Positions 60,157-64,000 of a stretch of DNA of 64,000 bases are shown here, piece after piece. The position numbers and the translations under genes were made by a program. Positions within the stretch are counted from its first letter, which is position 1, and every line of letters begins with the position of its first letter. This DNA comes from Paenibacillus sp. FSL A5-0031. Lineage in GTDB: Bacteria; Bacillota; Bacilli; Paenibacillales; Paenibacillaceae. The stretch lies in contig NZ_MRTD01000002.1 in the NCBI RefSeq assembly GCF_001956295.1, forward strand, positions 312,501 through 376,500, given 5' to 3'. Under the pieces are notes generated by a model. It saw only the letters and a program-made list of their open reading frames with translations. It made no database searches and was not told where the DNA came from.

Positions 60157-60625
60157 CGCTATTTCGGCTGACGAGCGTGGAATTCTCAAAAATAGGACTA
60201 GAAACTAGTCTTATTTCTCTTTAAGCAACCTATTCAGCATAATTAGATATAGAAACTAGTCTTATTTCTCAACGCATCCCGCTATTTCGGCTCCCGAGCG
60301 TGAAATTCTCAAAAATAGGACTAGAAACTAGTCCTATTTCTCTGTAAATGACCAATTCAGCAAAATTAGATATAGAAACTAGCCCTATTTCTCTTTAAAC
60401 AACCGGTTCAGCAAAATTAGATATAGAAATTAGTCTTATATCACAACGCATACCGCTATTTAGGCTCCCGAGCGTGGAATTCTCAAAAATAGGACTAGAA
60501 ACTAGCCCTATTTCTCTTTAAACAACCAATTCAGCATAATTAGATATAGAAACTAGTCCTATTTCTCTTTAATCAGCCAATTCAGCAAAATTAGATATAG
60601 AAACTAGTCTTATACCTGCAATGCA
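60157..60625. repeat. Nested array of 51-bp palindromic repeats (eight copies in 2+3+3 blocks)
   Basis: The core AGAAACTAG (once AGAAATTAG) recurs with exactly 51-base spacing inside blocks (at 60201, 60252; 60324, 60375, 60426; 60498, 60549, 60600) and 72-base spacing between blocks. Each block opens with CGCTATTT.GGCT..CGAGCG (60157, 60280, 60454) followed by TGGAATTCTCAAAAATAGG. The first core of a block is a perfect hairpin such as ATAGGACTAG-AAA-CTAGTCCTAT. Other repeated words are ATTCAGCAAAATTAGATAT and TATTTCTCTTTAA. The array fills most of a 594-bp gene-free gap. Confidence 0.9.
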
Positions 60626-60732
60626 TCTTGCCAATTCTCCCAAAAAAAGAGATATTCATAGAATAGCTCTTTAAGCTTAACGTTTAAAAAGCTGCCGTTG
60701 AATTGAGATGAAATTTAGGAGGTGGCACGATC

Positions 60733-61494
60733 ATGCCCTACATTCCATTCAAGGATTTGGACGTTTTTTATGAAAAGATGGGGAACGGTGAGCCCGTTAT
60801 TTTTTTGCACAGCGGCTACTCTCGGGGAATTCTAGCCTTCGCCAGCCAATTGCTTGATTTTCAGAGCAAATATACTTGTTATTATCCGGATTTTAGAGGT
60901 CATGGACGAACAAAGTGCAGCAGTCTCGAATGGAATACGCCTCAGCTTGTAGAGGACACGATCGACTTTATGGACGCGCTTGGCATTTCTAGAGCACATT
61001 TGATCGGGTACAGCTTAGGAGCTAATGTTGGATTGTATAGTGGCGTTCATTTTCCAGAAAGAGTGGCTACTTTAACTACGATAGGAACCAGCGGGTTTGC
61101 AGATTCAACGGGTGTCGAGCAATTTGAGCCAGAGTGGCTTTTGGAACAGGGGCAGCAAGCGACCATCAATCAAATGATTGAAAGGCATGCTGAAGCTCAT
61201 CGAGGTAATTGGCAGGAGCATATGCGGCAGTCTGCGAACGATTGGCGTCTCTATCCTCAGCTTACTAGCGAGCAGCTAAGCAGCATTCATTGTCCATCCT
61301 TGCTTATTACTGGGGAAAACGATCCCTTTGTAGGTGAAGCAAAGATAAAGCAGTTGAGTTCCTTGATTAAAGGATCTCGATATCTCGTCGTTCAAGGTGG
61401 CAGTCACAGACCTCATATGCTTAGAGAAAATCCGGTTTTGGTTAATGACGCCATACTCGATTTTATTGGCTCATACCCGATTTCCGACATATGA
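60733..61494 (+). CDS. Alpha/beta hydrolase
   Basis: The protein has 253 residues. The oxyanion region is FLHSGYSRG, the nucleophile is Ser94 in GYSLG, with Asp197 (GENDPF) and His225 (GGSHRPH) completing the triad. The fold resembles proline-iminopeptidase/esterase-type hydrolases with a lid near 125-180. The substrate is unknown. A GGAGGTGG lies before the ATG. It stands alone behind the repeat array and ends at a strong hairpin. Confidence 0.92.
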   Translation: MPYIPFKDLDVFYEKMGNGEPVIFLHSGYSRGILAFASQLLDFQSKYTCYYPDFRGHGRTKCSSLEWNTPQLVEDTIDFMDALGISRAHLIGYSLGANVGLYSGVHFPERVATLTTIGTSGFADSTGVEQFEPEWLLEQGQQATINQMIERHAEAHRGNWQEHMRQSANDWRLYPQLTSEQLSSIHCPSLLITGENDPFVGEAKIKQLSSLIKGSRYLVVQGGSHRPHMLRENPVLVNDAILDFIGSYPISDI

Positions 61495-61530
61495 GATTAT
61501 CTAATCAAAATAAGGCTTACGATTAAGCAA

Positions 61531-61563
61531 AAAAGCTGCCGATTGTTATATTCGGCAGCTTTT
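61531..61563 (+). terminator. Rho-independent terminator
   Basis: AAAAGCTGCCGA and TTCGGCAGCTTTT pair around an 8-base loop, after the hydrolase gene. Confidence 0.88.
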
Positions 61564-61654
61564 GCTGTGTTAGCGGGGCGATTGGTTCGCAAGGCAGCCA
61601 CGGACGTTTTTCTTGTCCGCAGCTGCAGCTGCATTTTTCTAACGCACATTACGT

Positions 61655-62269
61655 TTATGTTGGCCGGACAATTGTGAATTGCTCGCCTAGCTTCGCATAA
61701 TCGTTTCCAGCAAGCCGGCTCACCGGTTTTAATGCCTCGGCGTTAATACGCCCATTCTCGTACAAAGCCTCATCCACATGAAAACGTACAACTCTGCCAA
61801 TTAATAAATCGCAGGCTGGCGAATCCTCTGTACCGCCAAGCGACAACGATTGATCGAGTACACATTCCATACGGATTCTCGCTTCAGCTACACCTGGCAC
61901 ACGCACAAGGTCGCTAGCGATTGCCGTTAAACCTGCTAGCGCAACTTCACTCTCTTCCGAAGGCAAAGCTGCTGCCGTTATATTAATCGCTTCGATATAG
62001 CTCTCATCAGAAATATGTACAACAAACTCGCCTTGGGCGATGGCATTTCGAGAGGTATCCTTCTGGATACCTCCCGGCTTGCGCTGTACAGATACCGCAA
62101 CCATAGGCGGATTAGCGGTAACGATATTGAAGAAGCTGAACGGAGCTGCATTCAGCACGCCTTCGCTTGAGAGTGTAGTGACAAAAGCAATGGGTCTTGG
62201 CACAATGCTGCCAATCAACAGCTTATAATTGTCCTGCACACTTTGACTCGTTGGATCAATCGATAACAT
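61655..62269 (-). CDS. Flavin reductase-like FMN-binding protein
   Basis: The product has about 204 residues. The split-barrel flavin reductase pattern is present: YKLLIGSIVPRPIAFVTTLSSEGVLNAAPFSFFNIVTANPPMVAVSV, then a TSRNAIAQGEFVVHI segment, and GRVVRFHVDEALYENGRIN near the end. It is the last gene of a minus-strand cluster with a dienelactone-type hydrolase and a ring-cleaving dioxygenase. I start at ATG 62269; AAGGGG precedes it, while the GTG at 62278 sits against that site. It may supply reduced flavin or act on quinones. Confidence 0.92.
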   Translation of the reverse strand: MLSIDPTSQSVQDNYKLLIGSIVPRPIAFVTTLSSEGVLNAAPFSFFNIVTANPPMVAVSVQRKPGGIQKDTSRNAIAQGEFVVHISDESYIEAINITAAALPSEESEVALAGLTAIASDLVRVPGVAEARIRMECVLDQSLSLGGTEDSPACDLLIGRVVRFHVDEALYENGRINAEALKPVSRLAGNDYAKLGEQFTIVRPT

Positions 62270-62307
62270 GATGGGCACCCCTTCAAAAGCGAAATACTGG
62301 TATTATA

Positions 62308-62922
62308 TTAGCCTATAAAGGTTTCGTTAAACCAAGCCGCTGCCGCAGCTACCTCTGAACTCGTTAGCTGATGCCCAAATGTCTCCCAGTGTACCGTAAC
62401 CGGCGCTCCAGCTGCTTGCAGCATACGGTCCAGCTCCTCCGTCTCCTGCGGCGTGCAAAGCGGATCATTCGAACCCGCGCCAATGAAACAAGATACGCCA
62501 GCTAGATCAGGCAGATCAACATCCCGAATCGGCACCATCGGGTGATGCAAGATCGCTCCGCGAAGCGTACCTTGATAGTGGAACAATAGGCTGCCTGCGA
62601 TATTAGCCCCATTGGAATAACCGATCGCCACGATATTATTGCGGTCGAATTCATATTCGGCTGCGGCTTGATCTAGAAAATCATTAAGCTCCTGCGTGCG
62701 GAATTTAAGGTCCTCTAGATCAAATACGCCTTCAGCAAGACGTCTGAAGTAACGCGGCATACCATTCTCGAGCACATTTCCTCTGACACTCAGCACGGAC
62801 GAAGCAGGCGAAACCAGCTCAGCAAGCGGGAGCAAATCCCGCTCGGTACCACCCGTTCCATGCAAGAGCAGCAGTACTGGTGCAGTTGTATCTGTTCCTT
62901 GTTTGAATATATGTTTCATCAT
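62308..62922 (-). CDS. Carboxylesterase/dienelactone hydrolase-like, MhqD type
   Basis: The protein has 204 residues. It has LLLHGTGGTERDLLPLAE, the nucleophile Ser103 in GYSNGA, Asp153 (GSNDPL) and His184 (FGHQL). In Bacillus subtilis the close relative MhqD is encoded with the dioxygenase MhqE, just as here. It likely hydrolyses products of ring cleavage of quinone-like electrophiles. GGAGGAGG lies before the ATG, which overlaps the dioxygenase stop (ATGA). Confidence 0.92.
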   Translation of the reverse strand: MMKHIFKQGTDTTAPVLLLLHGTGGTERDLLPLAELVSPASSVLSVRGNVLENGMPRYFRRLAEGVFDLEDLKFRTQELNDFLDQAAAEYEFDRNNIVAIGYSNGANIAGSLLFHYQGTLRGAILHHPMVPIRDVDLPDLAGVSCFIGAGSNDPLCTPQETEELDRMLQAAGAPVTVHWETFGHQLTSSEVAAAAAWFNETFIG

Positions 62923-63866
62923 TTGTCCTCCTCCAATACTCTTACTTCAAATGGTGATAATAATTGCTCAATTTGCGTACGATGCTCCTCATACCATTCC
63001 GGCAGCATCAGCTTTTCACCGAGATGCTCTGGCTCTTCATCACGAGCAAAGCCCGGTGGATCTGTAGCAATCTCGAATAAAATGCCGCCGGCTTCACGGA
63101 AATAGATCGCGTTAAAATATTGGCGATCCACGACCTTAGTAGGCTGAAAGCCATGGCTCTCAACGTGGCTTCTCCATAGCGCGTGCTCCGCGTCGTCTTT
63201 TGCCCGCCAAGCAATATGGTGAACGGTGCCAGCTCCTCCATGTCCATGCTCCATATCCTCTACATTGATGTCAATTAGATTGCCCAGATCGCCTGTTGCT
63301 TTAAAACGAGCATAACCTTCATCTTCCCCGACTTTCTCCAGTCCCATCACGTTAACAAGGAGCTCCGCGGTTTTAGCCGAAGCCGTCGTATATAATACGG
63401 CACCGCCAAAACCCTTAATCGCCTGCTGCGCCGGAACGCCGCCAAACGTCCATTTACTGTCCGCTCCTTGCTCCCTAGCTACGATCTCAAGCTTTAAACC
63501 ATCAGGATCTTCGAATTGCAAATACTGCTCTCCAAATCTTGATGTTTGAGCAAAATCTACATTAAGCTTAGCTAGACGCTCTTTCCAAAAACCAAATGCA
63601 CCTGCGGGAACTACATAAGTGGTTATACCCACCTGACCCCCGCCAATTTTGCCTTTGCGTGAATTCTCCCAAGGAAAAAACGTAATAATAGTGCCTGGAC
63701 TTCCGATCTCATTGCCAAAATATAAATGATAAACCTCTGGCGCATCAAAGTTAATCGTCTTCTTAATCAACCGTAGACCTAATACGCCTGAATAAAAATC
63801 TGCCGTCGTCTGCGCGTTTCTAACAAAAGCGGTTATATGGTGAATACCAGCTGTTTGATTTGTCAT
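62919..63866 (-). CDS. Ring-cleaving dioxygenase, MhqA/MhqE/MhqO family (VOC fold)
   Basis: The protein has 315 residues in two VOC modules. Family marks: GIHHITAFVRNAQTTADFYSGVLGLRL, LYFGNEIGSPGTIITFFPW, VHHIAWRAKDD, and GGILFEIATDPPGF, which together give the His/His/Glu metal site. It opens aromatic rings of hydroquinone-like compounds, protecting cells from quinones. AAGGAG precedes the ATG. It sits between a DoxX gene upstream (cut by the window) and MhqD, the arrangement of an electrophile-resistance operon. Confidence 0.94.
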   Translation of the reverse strand: MTNQTAGIHHITAFVRNAQTTADFYSGVLGLRLIKKTINFDAPEVYHLYFGNEIGSPGTIITFFPWENSRKGKIGGGQVGITTYVVPAGAFGFWKERLAKLNVDFAQTSRFGEQYLQFEDPDGLKLEIVAREQGADSKWTFGGVPAQQAIKGFGGAVLYTTASAKTAELLVNVMGLEKVGEDEGYARFKATGDLGNLIDINVEDMEHGHGGAGTVHHIAWRAKDDAEHALWRSHVESHGFQPTKVVDRQYFNAIYFREAGGILFEIATDPPGFARDEEPEHLGEKLMLPEWYEEHRTQIEQLLSPFEVRVLEEDK

Positions 63867-63927
63867 GGTAATGACACTCCTTATTTTATAGGAATATGAA
63901 AAGTAATGTAACTAACTCCACTTCTGA

Positions 63928-64000
63928 TTAGCCGATAAGCGCATCAATGGAATATTCACCAGCGCCTGTTAATGCGATGCCTATAGCAATGGCTACGAGA
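63928..64000 (-). CDS. DoxX family membrane protein, C-terminal end (partial)
   Basis: The minus-strand frame runs from the window edge to TAA at 63928-63930. The visible C-terminus reads AIAIGIALTGAGEYSIDALIG, the typical DoxX end (GxGxxSLDxxIG). The rest of the gene lies outside the window. DoxX proteins (MhqP in B. subtilis) accompany the ring-cleaving dioxygenase, so it fits as the upstream gene of the cluster. Confidence 0.8.
   Translation of the reverse strand, partial: LVAIAIGIALTGAGEYSIDALIG

Noticed and set aside
60157..60625. Possible CRISPR array
   Set aside because: The sequences between the repeated cores are themselves conserved, spacing alternates between 51 and 72 bases, and no cas genes are near. 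It is a palindromic intergenic repeat.

Overview
The window reads as chromosomal DNA of a low-to-mid GC, endospore-former-type Firmicute, most likely a Paenibacillus. This is inferred from the gene families: a YesM/YesN two-component pair beside a carbohydrate ABC importer, a BceRSAB-type bacitracin-resistance module, PucR, HxlAB, KtrB, YhgE/Pip and DUF4179 proteins. Strong GGAGG ribosome sites, frequent TTG/GTG starts and many rho-independent terminators fit the same picture. There is no rRNA, tRNA, CRISPR array, prophage or intact insertion sequence. The gene set looks like ordinary core/accessory chromosome with a few odd intergenic elements.

Layout. 1-2.3 kb: end of a secreted or lipoprotein gene, a small lipoprotein, a GNAT acetyltransferase, and a YbjQ-type protein with a small membrane partner. 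2.4-10.4 kb (minus): a carbohydrate-uptake locus in the order YesM sensor, YesN regulator, solute-binding lipoprotein, two permeases and a 746-residue FAD-dependent oxidoreductase. A hairpin terminator lies between the binding protein and the permeases. 10.7-13.1 kb (minus): a five-gene operon of poorly known proteins (secreted membrane-anchored protein, 57-aa membrane protein, protein with an HGS motif, P-loop kinase, GNAT), followed by a 59-bp decayed copy of one of its own gene junctions. 13.5-18.3 kb (minus): Nudix hydrolase, TetM-like GTPase, YceI protein, MATE exporter. 18.5-21.4 kb: a 30-aa membrane peptide, a 72-aa protein that is half glutamate, membrane proteins, and a gene whose leader carries tandem 37-bp hairpin repeats.

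21.6-28.6 kb (plus): PAS histidine kinase, 7TM-PAS-GGDEF diguanylate cyclase, KtrB potassium channel subunit, and mqnB-mqnD of the futalosine menaquinone route. 29-36.3 kb: an AHSA1-ArsR pair with an operator-like palindrome, two CodA-like amidohydrolases divergent from a PucR regulator, and hxlAB (formaldehyde fixation) with an HxlR-type regulator. 36.6-46 kb: SDR, luciferase-like monooxygenase, YhgE/Pip protein, beta-carbonic anhydrase, WYL regulator with a GyrI-like protein, GNAT, thioredoxin-reductase-like flavoprotein, and a WecA/TagO-type glycosyl-1-phosphate transferase with a very short leader.

46.2-51.5 kb: a Btr-type AraC/binding-protein fusion behind a Fur-boxed siderophore-binding lipoprotein, a DUF4309-like lipoprotein, a VOC protein and a TolB-like propeller. 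51.8-60.1 kb: OatA-type O-acetyltransferase, the BceRSAB-type module, and an ECF sigma factor with a DUF4179 anti-sigma-like protein. The last two blocks together suggest a cell-envelope stress region. 60.15-60.63 kb holds a nested 51-bp palindromic repeat array. 60.7-64 kb: alpha/beta hydrolase and an Mhq-like electrophile-resistance operon (DoxX, ring-cleaving dioxygenase, hydrolase, flavin reductase), cut by the window edge.
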